A stretch of 44,329 nucleotides of DNA from an uncultured Verrucomicrobiae bacterium (GCA_943788245.1 CALSPN010000044.1:1-44329), one strand, 5' to 3'; shown: positions 29,201 through 39,227, counted from the first letter of the stretch. The notes: generated by a model not told the origin, from the letters alone. Program-made: numbers and translations.

Positions 29201-29664
29201 AGGCTGGAATAGTGTTATGGGATTTCGATGCAGAGAAGGCCGTCTCTGCACTAAGTGGGATGGATCATGGATATCATCGAATTGTGTTTTCTCCTGATTC
29301 GAAGCTTGCGATAGCCACCGGTTGGGACAAGCGAGGTTTGGTATGGAACACGGCAACAGGAGCTGTTCAACACGTTTTAACCGGACACAAACAAGGGATT
29401 CACGCTGCTGCATTTGCCCATGATCATAAATCTATTTGTACCAGCAGTCCTGATGGCACTATTCGTATCTGGCATCTGGAAACTGGTCGTGAAATGTTGA
29501 CTTTTACTCCTGACGTTACCGGCGCAGACAGACTTATTTTTTCAAAAGACAATCAGAAATTGCTGATTCTTGGTATTGACAAAACCTGGCTGCTTCGAGT
29601 GCCCGGGCTGGATCAAATTGACCAAGGATTGGCCGCAATAGTTAAAGAAAATAACCCTCTATGA
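26208..29664 (+). CDS. Ser/Thr protein kinase with transmembrane segment and WD40 propeller, one frameshift
   Basis: The natural start is ATG 26208: it gives SNQFSKEKDIFVEAEGISDP and AERQQFLD, a typical N-terminus of this kinase class. It connects to RACGGDENLRDRIDKLLSAH only if one C is removed from the CC at 26295-26296. About 1,150 residues result. The Hanks-type kinase has Gly loop IGEGGCGVVY, VALKIIK (Lys ~113), HRDIKPSN (~204-211) and DFGIA (~227), so all catalytic residues are present. One membrane helix follows (~406-428), then a helical stretch, then WD40 repeats such as LASGGKDGRVYLWDL and ICTSSPDGTIRIWHL. The kinase faces the cytosol and the propeller probably the periplasm. It overlaps the following sigma gene by 4 nt, indicating coupled expression. 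Confidence 0.92.
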
Positions 29665-30353
29665 TCTCATCCATAACCGATATGAAGAGCAAGCCGAAAT
29701 TAATAAATCCGTCCGAAGTGACCGAGTGGATTCAGCTCACCATCGAAGGCGATGAAGAATCTGCCAAACACTTGATGGATTTCCTGCATCCACAAGTGAT
29801 GTCAATCGTTCGAGCCAGACTTCCTCGCCGAGGCTGTGTGGAGGATCTGTCACAAGACATTTTCATACGCATCTTCCGCAAGCTTGAACAGTACTCCGGT
29901 AAAGTTCCATTGAAGCATTGGGTGAGTCGCATCGCTGTCAATATGTGCACCAACGCATACCACAAAGCAAAAGCGAATCAGGAATTGCGTCTTGCAGATC
30001 TGGGAGAGGAAGAGGCGATGGTTATTGAATCTCTATCAACAAGTGACGAGGAGTTAGAGCCCTCTCAAAGTTGGGCCGCACGTGAGCTAGTTGACAAGTT
30101 GCTTGAGACGCTCAATGTAAAAGACCGGCTTTTAGTAGATTTGGTATGCCTTCGTGGATACACTTACAATCAAGCACGTGAAAAAACGGGCTGGAACACT
30201 TCAGCCATGAAAGTTCGCATGTTTAGAATACGAAAGCGCCTCGAAAAAACGCTCACTCGATTAACTAACGAGACGAGCGGTCCTGTGATTGAATTTCCTC
30301 GGGTGGCTGCGAATGTAGTGTCTGGACAAGCTATGGTGGGCTTGGGGGCATAA
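29661..30353 (+). CDS. Sigma-70 family (ECF-like) RNA polymerase sigma factor
   Basis: The 230-residue protein has region 2 (RGCVEDLSQDIFIRIFRKL, VPLKHWVSRIAVNMCTNAYH) and region 4 (LLVDLVCLRGYTYNQAREKT, then WNTSAMKVRMFRIRKRLEKT), which bind the -10 and -35 elements. It differs from the upstream ECF protein at 23275 and belongs to another ECF group. The start ATG 29661 overlaps the kinase stop (ATGA), so translation is coupled to the kinase; a later ATG (MKSKPKL) is also possible. A ~30-residue tail (GPVIEFPRVAANVVSGQAMV) follows region 4 and is hydrophobic and unusual. The upstream kinase is the obvious candidate regulator. No anti-sigma factor is visible. Confidence 0.9.
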   Translation: MISSITDMKSKPKLINPSEVTEWIQLTIEGDEESAKHLMDFLHPQVMSIVRARLPRRGCVEDLSQDIFIRIFRKLEQYSGKVPLKHWVSRIAVNMCTNAYHKAKANQELRLADLGEEEAMVIESLSTSDEELEPSQSWAARELVDKLLETLNVKDRLLVDLVCLRGYTYNQAREKTGWNTSAMKVRMFRIRKRLEKTLTRLTNETSGPVIEFPRVAANVVSGQAMVGLGA

Positions 30354-30413
30354 ATCGATATCTTTGATGTCGGATTTCTGCTAGCTTTTTCCCAATTTCT
30401 TGCTCTGTGAGAT

Positions 30414-31080
30414 TCAACAGAGATTGTTAAACAAAGATCTCCCCCCCTCATCTACATCATCGTTGGGCAACCAGAACCTTTCTGTTCCTGACGCGTCATC
30501 AAACGTGATTTTATCCATCTTTTCTGTGTGTAAATCTGCCATTATTGCGTAACCGAGCGCGTTGTGTCTGATGGCCATTGAGCGAGTCGAATCCATGGGC
30601 CCGAGTTGGCTACGTAATCAGTAGGGCTCAAATTACCTTCCATGTAAAACATGGTTTCTGAGTGAGTTTCAAAAGCCGATATTTTGGTGTTATGGCATAT
30701 GTTACAATTATTCCATAACTATAATCTCGAGCATGTCTCGAGCGCCCACGAGAAGGTGCTGCTGCTCTACTTGTAGCTTTGGGAGACCGTTTCTACGCAA
30801 GTTCGATCTTATCGGTTGCAGAAATATACACGGATTTGGAATTCAGGTATGGATACAGACTGTCGGTTGTCAGACCTCCTGATCTCCTGTAAAGCCAGAT
30901 TCTAAAGGTCGGGACATGCCCATCGTGATCATCAGAATAAATATTTGAAGCCAAGCCAATCTGTTCAACGTTGATCAAGCATGCGATGCTTTGTGCCGAT
31001 TCCTTGGCTTTCGATAGAGCGGGTAACAGCATGCTCGCTAACAATCCCATAATGGCGGTGACTGTCACTTGAAAGGATCC
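30414..31080 (-). pseudogene. Decayed pseudopilin gene
   Basis: On the minus strand, 31080-30793 encodes GSFQVTVTAIMGLLASMLLP followed by ALSKAKESAQSIACLINVEQ, clearly the helix of a prepilin-like protein whose GFTLIELLV signal is lost or broken. It continues with SNIYSDDHDGHVPTFRIWLY and a stop. Beyond, 30725-30600 reads SAFETHSETMFYMEGNLSPT in another frame, and 30596-30414 carries IRHNALGYAIMADLHTEKM, which corresponds to the H-X9-DG motif with the glycine changed to leucine. It therefore spans at least three frames. The leading open frame overlaps the ogt gene end, which argues against it being a separate gene. Confidence 0.7.
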
Positions 31081-31165
31081 TTGCTCTGTTATCAATGGCC
31101 AACAAGGAGGTAATCCATCCTCGCTCAAGGGAGCTTTTGACAATAAATCGGGAACGAAGGGCAAC

Positions 31166-31672
31166 CTAGAGTACAATGCCCTCAAGTTGGAGGAGTCGTT
31201 TCTTCCAGGAGATACCTCCTGAAAACCCTCCAAGCTTGTGATTCGCAGCCAAGACTCGGTGACAGGGAATAATGAGTGGGATCGGGTTTGCTCCACATGC
31301 ACTACCAATGGCTCGGACTGCTCTGGTATTTTCGATGGAATTGGCGATTTGGCTGTAGGATTGCGTCTCTCCCAAAGGGATTCTTCTTATCGCTCTCCAC
31401 ACGTTCTGCTGGAACACTGTTCCGTCCCTGATATCGAGACAGGGTACCGGAAGCGCACCCATAGATTCGCCTCCCAGATATGCTTGAAGCCACTGGAGAG
31501 TTATCTGTTCTTGCGATTGTCCTGCTGTTTCAGGATTTGATTCCGCTTGAGAAAGTTTCTCTTTTGGAAACTGCTCCGGAAACCACAAACGCATCAGTCC
31601 TAAAGCAGAGAAACAGGCCTTCCAGATTTCCCCCTTGATTCGTAAGTGCCTTACCTGGAGCTGTTGGTACAT
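31166..31672 (-). CDS. ogt: Methylated-DNA-protein cysteine methyltransferase
   Basis: This 168-residue suicide enzyme transfers the alkyl group from O6-alkylguanine in DNA to its own cysteine. The active site is IIPCHRVLAANHKLGGFSGG, preceded by the helix-turn-helix IPLGETQSYSQIANSIENTR and AVRAIGSACGANPIPL. The N-terminal ~80 residues form the variable domain. It has the Ogt/AGT layout and normal length, with no AdaA-type domain. The start ATG 31672 lies one base after the stop of the small upstream membrane protein gene, so they are coupled. The symbol ogt is assigned by family, not by close similarity. Confidence 0.94.
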   Translation of the reverse strand: MYQQLQVRHLRIKGEIWKACFSALGLMRLWFPEQFPKEKLSQAESNPETAGQSQEQITLQWLQAYLGGESMGALPVPCLDIRDGTVFQQNVWRAIRRIPLGETQSYSQIANSIENTRAVRAIGSACGANPIPLIIPCHRVLAANHKLGGFSGGISWKKRLLQLEGIVL

Positions 31673-31673
31673 T

Positions 31674-32216
31674 TCAGGGTCTCATTACCGCAAAAATACC
31701 ACAAAGTATCACGAGAAACAGTGTGAACATTAACAGGAATCGGTTGCGTGCAATACGCTTTTCCCGGCGCAGGGGTTCAATACCCTGCACTCCTCCTGTC
31801 GCCATATACTGAACCCATTTGGTTGTATTGGCTTGTTCTGTATCTGTATTTTCCAAGGCAGGATTTTTCTCAGATTGGCGTTTGATCCATCCCATTGGAT
31901 CCAGTTTCTTGACCCCCTGAGCGTTGTAATGAGCTTTTGGATCTCTTGCGCTATCTTTGAGGCCTAGTGATACATGCTCAATGGTTTCGAACATGGATCG
32001 CAACCTTGTATCCCCGGAGCCCTTTTGCTCGTATTTTCTTCGCGAAGATGTGGTGCGTTGATATTTCGGTTCCTGAGTGAATTGTTTTTCCAACTTGCGG
32101 ATCTCTGCCTTGAGCTCGCGCGCACGATTGTTCAATACCTTGGCCCTGGATGAAAAGGGATCTTTCCCCGCTTGAAGCAGTTTTGAAAAAATGGAGTTTT
32201 TGCCTGTCAGCTGCAT
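31674..32216 (-). CDS. Small C-terminally anchored membrane protein, unknown
   Basis: The product is about 180 residues from ATG 32216 (in-frame TTG 32228 upstream). The N-terminal two thirds are charged and helical (LNNRARELKAEIRKLEKQFT). One hydrophobic segment close to the C-terminus (NRFLLMFTLFLVILCGIFAV) would anchor it in the membrane with the bulk in the cytosol. I recognise no family. It lies between the coiled-coil gene and ogt in a probable minus-strand operon; ogt starts one base after its stop. Confidence 0.7.
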   Translation of the reverse strand: MQLTGKNSIFSKLLQAGKDPFSSRAKVLNNRARELKAEIRKLEKQFTQEPKYQRTTSSRRKYEQKGSGDTRLRSMFETIEHVSLGLKDSARDPKAHYNAQGVKKLDPMGWIKRQSEKNPALENTDTEQANTTKWVQYMATGGVQGIEPLRREKRIARNRFLLMFTLFLVILCGIFAVMRP

Positions 32217-32255
32217 ATGTTTTATCAAAAGGAATCAAATGGCTTGAGCGAATCA

Positions 32256-33005
32256 TTAGGACCCGCCTTGTAGCCAAATGGAAACCAGGATGAGTATTCC
32301 CACTGACAGAACAGCCGCAATCGGCCAGGTCAGCGCCAGCCCGAATTGTGCCCATTGTTTCCACGAAAATTCCTTAAAATCGATCATGTCAGCAAATGGG
32401 GGAAACTTGCGCTTGCTTGCGACATTTTCTGGTTTTTTAATGACCTCGGCTTTCTCTGGTTGTACTTGTACTTCAGATTTAGGGTCTAAAACTGGGAATT
32501 TGGGAATATTGCTGATCCACTCTTTTCGTGCATTTTCGACCGTGATCAACGCCCGTGTTAATTCACGGTTCAAGTTCTCCTGATCCCAGTGGTCTTCCGA
32601 AAGCATTTCTACTTTTTCGAGATGATCTCGAAATTCTTCCAGTGCCCCGCCCATTCTCTCAAGTTGACGTTGAGTATTGGATGCATCTTCTTCAAGGATC
32701 GTGATTCCCTTGGTGAGGTTATGGATCATTTCTTCACGGCCCATGCTGAATTCAGAACGTCGCCTTCTCAAATCCTCGAGAGCAATACGCTCCTTCTCGA
32801 GGCGATCTTGTTCTTCCTTCAGTGCAGCCAATCGCTGTTGGGTGGTTCCTACCTTGGCTTCAAGCTGCTCTCGCGCGGGCACTCTATTCACTTCGATCGA
32901 TTGAGAGGTTTCTGCAGTTGGCGTGTCAGTGGACGACGACAAAGGGATTTGCTGCGATTTTTCGAATTCTCTGTCTATAAAATCGTTGTCGTCGTGCGGA
33001 GTCAT
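32256..33005 (-). CDS. Coiled-coil protein with C-terminal membrane anchor, unknown
   Basis: The 249-residue acidic protein has a long predicted coiled coil (EQLEAKVGTTQQRLAALKEE, QDRLEKERIALEDLRRRRSE), further helices, and one C-terminal hydrophobic segment (QFGLALTWPIAAVLSVGILI). The tail-anchor topology matches the next gene down, 39 bases away, so the two may form a complex at the inner membrane. Starts at ATG 33005. No family is recognised. An ABC exporter operon lies directly upstream on the same strand, 122 bases away. Confidence 0.72.
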   Translation of the reverse strand: MTPHDDNDFIDREFEKSQQIPLSSSTDTPTAETSQSIEVNRVPAREQLEAKVGTTQQRLAALKEEQDRLEKERIALEDLRRRRSEFSMGREEMIHNLTKGITILEEDASNTQRQLERMGGALEEFRDHLEKVEMLSEDHWDQENLNRELTRALITVENARKEWISNIPKFPVLDPKSEVQVQPEKAEVIKKPENVASKRKFPPFADMIDFKEFSWKQWAQFGLALTWPIAAVLSVGILILVSIWLQGGS

Positions 33006-33127
33006 CTAAACAACCTAATGACAACCAGCTCATCTGTAAAGCGGACGAGAGCATTTTTCCTTTTTTGAATCATAATTTTTTTTTAAAAAAAGGTGCTTCA
33101 GGCTGTCTTGATCTCATCTGAGACTAC

Positions 33128-34880
33128 TTAAATTTCTAGATGCCTGAGTCGCCTTACCCCTATATGATAGGGGAGATAACCCAACACCAGTGACAGGACC
33201 GCGAAGCATGTCCACCCTGACGCGATAATCCAGATTTGTTGATGATCACGCCAGGGAGACGCCAGAGCGAGCAGTGAGATCCCTCCAACAATATAAAGGA
33301 AGCTCAATACAAGACAGAAAGTTCCCCCAAACCCACTGACAATCTTACTTGGATTGTCTTCTTTGAAGTTTGGGTAAATGACGCCCAGCCCCATCGCCAG
33401 TCCGTTGAGCGTCAGCGTCATGAAGGCAATGACCAATGTGAAGTAAGCGATCTGAGGCGCTGGCATTTTCAACATGCGGCAGGAGGTGAAAATCAGCGTA
33501 CCTGTGATGGCCATCGAAACCAGGCACGCCAGTGTGTATTTTATACTAATGACCTTGTTCAAACCCAGAGGAGCCATCCCTACAATCCAAAGTCGTTTTC
33601 CTTCCAGTGAAAACTGGGGAAATACAAAACGAGTCGTCAGCGTTGCGAGATTCAGTGAACAAGCTCCCAGGTTCATGTAGGAGATCAGGTGGATCCAGAA
33701 TGGGTTGTTCAGTTGGGATGAAAAGTTTTTAAGATTAATGATATAAGCTGCGAGCAGGCCGAACAGCAGGAGGCTTTGCCCCCATTGAGTTGTATCCCTC
33801 CAAAAGACCCTCACATCTTTTACCAAAACGGCCCTACTGTCGCTTGGAATCCAGAAAAGGATCGAACAAAAACGTTCGAGTAAACCCGGACCCCACTGAT
33901 TCAAACGTTTGGCTTTCTTCTCTTGCCAGCGTTGCCACCATTTCCATGAACTCGTCAATGACCCCCTGCTTTGAACGGCCGATGCAGCTTCATAGAATGG
34001 CATACCCGCCATGGTTGAGGTGATTCGTCCCCAGAATAAACCGTAGCTGAGAAGCACCAGCATGAAGAAGAAGGTGGCGCTATATGCTCCTTCACTCCAG
34101 GAGATCACACCTGAAGCCAGCCAATAACTAGGCAAAAACGCGAATTGACTGAATTGAGTATTCTTCAAAAGTCGGTCCAATACCAGCATCACACGCGTTT
34201 CGAGCATGTCGTCGGTCACTACGTCAGGTTTAAGCCAGAAGGCCAGTGTAAGCAGGATCAGGATTGCCAGTCCGAGGGTCGTATACTGGAAAAAAACGCC
34301 GATCCATGAAGCGCGCCAGCCCGATAGCGGACCAGGCACCAGCAATGGCTGGAAGAATGACAAAAAGCAGGATCATCACCACGGTTAAGGGGTAAAAAGT
34401 CCAATCCACGCGTTCTACGATGCCAAATGCCGCCAATAGGGGGGCGATCAGAAATAAAAATGCCCATGATGCCACCAAAGTGGATTCTAGAAACTTCCAT
34501 TGAAAAATACTATTGGGCGAAATCGGCAGACTATGCAAAAAACTCGTTTCCTTGTTACGAAACAGGTTCGAGTAACTGATCACCATGTTACTGATCAGCA
34601 AGAGGGCAAACAGGAAGGCGAATAAAATAAAAATCATCCTTTCAACAAGCAGGTCTCCCAACCCGGGAAAAGAGCCAACGAATCTCATGGCCCTGTAAAA
34701 AAGTGCGAACGAAAGCCAGCAATATCCAGCTATGAAAGTGAGAACAGTAACCGACAGGAGTTTGGATTGCTTCAGTACCGAGGCAAATCTTCGCCAATTT
34801 TGCTTGAGATGCACACCAGCTAGTAGTGCAAAAGCTGATTTTTCAGGGCAAGCGGGATCTGTGGATTCACTGGACGGCAT
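33128..34880 (-). CDS. ABC transporter permease, one frameshift
   Basis: The N-terminal part from ATG 34880 is hydrophobic with several membrane helices (LLSVTVLTFIAGYCWLSFAL, FAFLFALLLISNMVISYSNL, SFLHSLPISPNSIFQWKFLE). It breaks at the A7 run 34290-34296 (plus strand): removing one base joins GLARFMDRR to FFQYTTLGLAILILLTLAFW, and the protein continues to 33128 with about eight more helices and the cytosolic stretch IPSDSRAVLVKDVRVFWRDT. The corrected size is ~583 residues. This large ABC-2-like permease is typical of exporters with two fused halves. It is 21 bases from the ATP-binding gene, its partner. The substrate is not deducible. Confidence 0.8.
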
Positions 34881-34901
34881 ACAGATTATTTTGATCCCGG
34901 G

Positions 34902-35645
34902 TTATGATTGGTTGGTTGTTTCATCCGGTTCAGCTGTCAGTTGAAGAAAGCTTCTTTCCAGCGCTCCATCTTGACCGCTTTGCTTCTTAAGCTCATCGAT
35001 CGTACCTATTGCAACTACTTTTCCTTGATGAATGATGCCTATTCGGTCAGCCATCTCCTCTGCAACGGAAAGTTGGTGTGTAGAAAGAAAAACTGTCATT
35101 CCCTCTCTGGAGCGTTCTTTCAGAATATCTTTGACGATCCGTGCGTGTTGGGGGTCAAGACCTACCATGGGTTCATCTATCACAAACACCTCAGGGTCAT
35201 GTAAAAGAGCTGACGCTATCGCGACTCTTTGCCGCGTACCGTGCGAGAGGCCTTCGATTGATTTATTGAGAAAGGGTTCCAGGTGAAAGCGCTTGGTCAG
35301 GATAAGACTTTCCGAGCGCACGCGATCAGGGGCGATTTTAAATAATTGCCCGGTAAATTGCATAAACTCGAGAGGTGTGAGCTTTTCGTAAAGGAATGGG
35401 AAATCGGGGACATATGCGAGCCTCTTCCTTGCCTGCAGCGGCTTACTCTGGATATTATATCCTGCAACAATGACCGACCCCGCTGTTGGTTTGATCAATC
35501 CGGCAATCATTTTAATCGTTGTTGTCTTGCCTGCTGCATTCGGGCCGAGTACGGCAAAAAATTCGCCTTTCGGAACCGATAAGTTTATTCCGTTGACGGC
35601 GGTTAAGTCTCCAAACTTTTTTACGAGGTCCTTTAACTCTATCAT
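34902..35645 (-). CDS. ABC transporter ATP-binding protein
   Basis: The protein is about 248 residues from ATG 35645. It carries Walker A VLGPNAAGKTTTIKMIAG, signature LSHGTRQRVAIASALL, Walker B VFVIDEPMVGLD and the switch histidine in FLSTHQLSVAEEM. This is the ABC-2 exporter type (CcmA-like). It energises the permease encoded 21 bases downstream. The Q-loop region (KRLAYVPDFPFLYEKLTPLE) is normal, and the last ~30 residues are a non-conserved tail. The frame is intact. Confidence 0.94.
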   Translation of the reverse strand: MIELKDLVKKFGDLTAVNGINLSVPKGEFFAVLGPNAAGKTTTIKMIAGLIKPTAGSVIVAGYNIQSKPLQARKRLAYVPDFPFLYEKLTPLEFMQFTGQLFKIAPDRVRSESLILTKRFHLEPFLNKSIEGLSHGTRQRVAIASALLHDPEVFVIDEPMVGLDPQHARIVKDILKERSREGMTVFLSTHQLSVAEEMADRIGIIHQGKVVAIGTIDELKKQSGQDGALERSFLQLTAEPDETTNQS

Positions 35646-35780
35646 CAGGAACAACCGGCTATCACACAGCTACAAGCTTTTCAAGCAGCGATAATTGAAA
35701 GTTAATTTCTTTAGTTTACAACCGTGAAATACGGGAGCAAGCTATTACCTCCTAAGCTCCGACGGACAATTCTGAGTTCC

Positions 35781-37864
35781 ATGAAGAATTTTTTTACAAG
35801 AAAGTCGCTGCGCGGCAAAATCAGTATTTTAACCATCATCACCAGTTTGCTGGCGATGTTTTTGGTAATTGGTGCTGTTTTTAGTCTCAAATACCAGCGT
35901 TATTCCAAGGATGAGCTTTTCAAATTCAAGGCACAGGCTGAATTGCTTGCAAGAACGCTTGGCTCGCTGCACCCCACTCCTGCTGAATTGAGGGACACCG
36001 GACTTGATTTTTTTTTTCAAGCACCGAAACCGTACTGGATGCTTATCTTGAAATCGGAGATGAGCGAATGCCTTCTTATCACCGAGCTGGAGGACTGGGG
36101 CCTGTCGATGGATTTTGGCCATCTTTTGATGATCGAGGTAAGGCGTGGGTCGAGTCCGGCGAGGGCAAGGCTCATGTAAAGGTTGTATTTAAATTTGGTC
36201 AAGAACAGGGCCCTCGCGGAAACCTTTACGTCATTTACGATTTGACCCAAGCGCGACTGCAATTCTTGCGAGAGATGCTTATTGTTAGTTTGCTGGCAAC
36301 CGGAGCCGTGTCTATTGCAGTGATGGCCAGCCGCAAGCTTCAACACTTCATATTAGATCCTGTGCTGCTTCTCGCTGAAGCTACGGACAAGATTGCCTCC
36401 GACAAGGACTACTCAACACGAGTTTTCAGTCCTTCCAAAGACGAAATCGGCCAACTTTATCATGGTTTCAATCGAATGCTGGAGGAAATCGAGTACAGGG
36501 ACGAAACGATTCGCAAGGCCAATGATGAACTTGAGGATCGGGTTCAGGAACGCACGGCAGCCATGCAACAAGCCAAGGCAGAGACCGAATCCATCAATAA
36601 ACAATTACTTGATGCCAATCAAAAACTAAAGGAATCCATTGAGGAAGCACAACAGCTTGCAATAGAAGCTCAGGCTGCGAACAAAGCCAAGAGTGAATTC
36701 CTTGCCGCGATGAGTCATGAGATACGGACTCCAATGAATGGAGTCATTGGCTTCACCAATCTTCTGCTGAATTCGGATTTATCCGAAATGCAAAAGGATT
36801 ATGCGCAGACGATCAAAAACTCTGGAGAGTCTCTCTTGATCATTATTAACGGTATTCTCGATTTTTCCAAAATCGAGGCAGGCAAGTTCTTTCTGGATTC
36901 TGAACCTTTTGACATGGCCGAGGCTTCAGAGGAAGTGATCGAACTCTTATCTGCTGAGGCTGCTGCAAAAAACCTGGAACTTAAACTGTTTTACGAGCCT
37001 GATGCTCGTCGGCGCCTTGTTGGTGATCCAGGGAGGGTCAAGCAGATCATGTTGAACCTGATTTCAAATGCATTGAAATTTACCGAAACTGGATCTATCC
37101 GCGTGAGAGTTGAAAAAATGACTGTGAGCGGACATCCCGAGGGCTTGAAAGTCAGTGTCACAGACACGGGGATCGGCATTCCTGCCGACAAGCAAAGTGT
37201 TCTTTTCGAAAAATTCTCTCAATCAGATAATTCAACTACTCGGAAATACGGCGGTACCGGGCTTGGCTTGGCGATTTGCAGGGAACTGGTCAGTATGATG
37301 AGTGGTGAAATTGGATTCAAAAGTGAACCAGGCATCGGGTCTGTCTTTTGGTTTACATTGGCTTTTTGGGAACTCGGATCTGAGAAAGAAGCCGATGAAT
37401 CAATGATTAGTTCTGAAAAGCCTGCCGAGGACGGCGAGTTTGACCTGTCTGTTGTGAATTTGTTGCCGGAAACATTCCGAGTGCTTCTAGTGGAAGACAA
37501 TGCTGTCAACCAGAAGCTTGCGGGAAAAATCCTTGAACGCATGGGGTGCAGCGTCGATACGGCAACCAACGGAAAGGAAGCGGTCTCCATGTTTGCGGAT
37601 TTGCCTTACAATATGATATTCATGGACTGCCAGATGCCGGAAATGGATGGATACGAAGCTACTCGAAAGATCCGTAATATTGAAACAGCAGGTAATTCCT
37701 CCAATGGAAAACAAGTGCCCATTATTGCAATCACTGCAAATGCGATGCGCGGTGATCGTGAAAAATGCCTGGAAGAAGGGATGGATGACTATATCGCTAA
37801 ACCTGTCGACGCGCGCCAAATAGGTCGTGCCTTGGAGCGCTGGCGCCATCATATTCAATTGTGA
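35781..37864 (+). CDS. Hybrid sensor histidine kinase, one frameshift at a T10 tract
   Basis: ATG 35781 begins [20 protein letters not shown], followed by a first membrane helix and an extracytoplasmic sensor part. At 36008-36017 a run of ten T breaks the frame; with eleven (or eight) T the reading continues as [21 protein letters not shown] second helix ([20 protein letters not shown]), a HAMP-like linker, a coiled coil, HisKA ([18 protein letters not shown], the phospho-accepting His), HATPase ([36 protein letters not shown]) and a receiver ([33 protein letters not shown]) follow. The corrected size is ~695 residues. The layout resembles BarA without the HPt domain; the partner is unknown. 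Confidence 0.88.
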
Positions 37865-38063
37865 ACTCTTCTCGCGCAGCTTGCTTTTTTTTGAATAACT
37901 CTGCCACATTTTCTGATCGACTTCAGAATTCCTGTCCTGCGCTTTGACGAGGTAAGAAACCTTGTTTGTCTCTCAAATGGTATCCCAAGCCTGGACTGGG
38001 ACAATCGATCCGTTTCTGAAAAAACTTTGTTTCCTCAGTCTCTGTCATTATACATCTGAGCGC

Positions 38064-39227
38064 ATGTTTGAATTGTTGAAAACGGATGCAGGAAGCAAAG
38101 CTCGGCGTGGGCGTTTAACCACTGCACATGGTGTGATTGAAACGCCGGTTTTTATGCCGGTGGGCACTCAAGCCAGTGTCAAGGCTCTCGACCCACGAGA
38201 ACTACATGAGATGGGAACTCAGATTGTTCTTGGCAATACCTACCATTTGGCGATCCGGCCAGGAATGGATATCATGAATGAAGCCGGGGGATTGCATCGC
38301 TTCATGAACTGGGATCTCCCTATTCTCACCGACAGCGGAGGATTTCAGGTATTCAGCCTGGCTAAGATTCGTAAAATCCAACAGGACGGTGTTGAGTTCC
38401 GTTCACATCTCGATGGCTCACCTCTCTTTCTTGGCCCCAAAGAAGCCATGAAAATCCAACGTGAATTGGGTTCAGACATAGCCATGGCGTTTGACCAGTG
38501 CCCCAACCACGATGCTCCCGCAAGCGAAATGAAAGAAACCGTGGACCGCACACTGAGGTGGGCCAGATTATGTCTTGAACAACCGAGGGCTGAGGGGCAG
38601 CTGGTTTTTGGTATCGGTCAGGGCGGAAGTAATGCCGAGCTTCGTGAGTATTGTGCCAAGGCGCTTTGCAAGATGGATTTTGATGGATTTGCCATTGGTG
38701 GTGTCAGTGTGGGAGAACCCGAACCCGAGATGATGAAAGCGGTGGAATATACCGAGCCCTTTCTTCCTGCTGACAAAGCCCGTTATGCCATGGGCCTTGG
38801 AACGCCGGCTCAATTGGTCGAATTAGTGGCTCGCGGGGTAGACATGTTTGACTGTGTATTGCCCACTCGCGTCGCTCGCAATGGCACTGCGTTTACCAAA
38901 AAGGGCACGATCAGCATTAAAGCTGGTTATAATAAACGTGATTGGAATCCGATCGAAGAGGATTGTGAATGTTATGCCTGTCGCCACTTCACCAAGGCTT
39001 ATCTAAGGCATCTGCTCAATGTAGATGAAATTTTAGGTCTGCGTATGCTCAGCGTTCACAATAGCCATATGTTTCTGGATTTAATGCGAAATATCCGATT
39101 GCATTTGGATAATGGCACTTTCAGTGAATACAGGCGTGAGTTCATTGCTGGTTATACGCCAACCTTGAAAGTACTTGAACAGCGGGCTAGACATGCTGAA
39201 GCGCAGCAAGAATCACCGTCAAATTAG
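38064..39227 (+). CDS. tgt: Queuine tRNA-ribosyltransferase
   Basis: Tgt exchanges the guanine at position 34 of tRNAs with GUN anticodons for preQ1. The protein is 387 residues from ATG 38064; an open stretch to 37962 lacks conserved sequence. Hallmarks: VFMPVGTQASVKALDPREL, LGNTYHL, the catalytic LTDSGGFQVFSL, the FDQCPNHDAP region, GIGQGGSNAELR, GFAIGGVSVGE, and the nucleophile in MFDCVLPTRVARNGTA. The zinc site is CECYACRHFTKAYLRHLLN. The frame is intact and length is normal (about 375-390). No queA or queuosine synthesis genes lie in the window. Confidence 0.97.
   Translation: MFELLKTDAGSKARRGRLTTAHGVIETPVFMPVGTQASVKALDPRELHEMGTQIVLGNTYHLAIRPGMDIMNEAGGLHRFMNWDLPILTDSGGFQVFSLAKIRKIQQDGVEFRSHLDGSPLFLGPKEAMKIQRELGSDIAMAFDQCPNHDAPASEMKETVDRTLRWARLCLEQPRAEGQLVFGIGQGGSNAELREYCAKALCKMDFDGFAIGGVSVGEPEPEMMKAVEYTEPFLPADKARYAMGLGTPAQLVELVARGVDMFDCVLPTRVARNGTAFTKKGTISIKAGYNKRDWNPIEEDCECYACRHFTKAYLRHLLNVDEILGLRMLSVHNSHMFLDLMRNIRLHLDNGTFSEYRREFIAGYTPTLKVLEQRARHAEAQQESPSN

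Noticed and set aside
30793..31308. Separate 171-residue protein on the minus strand
   Set aside because: Its first ~75 residues overlap the end of ogt and have no protein-like pattern; only the latter part is a decayed pseudopilin.
33059..33093. T/A-rich palindrome as terminator of the ABC operon
   Set aside because: The T run lies on the wrong side of the stem for termination on either strand.
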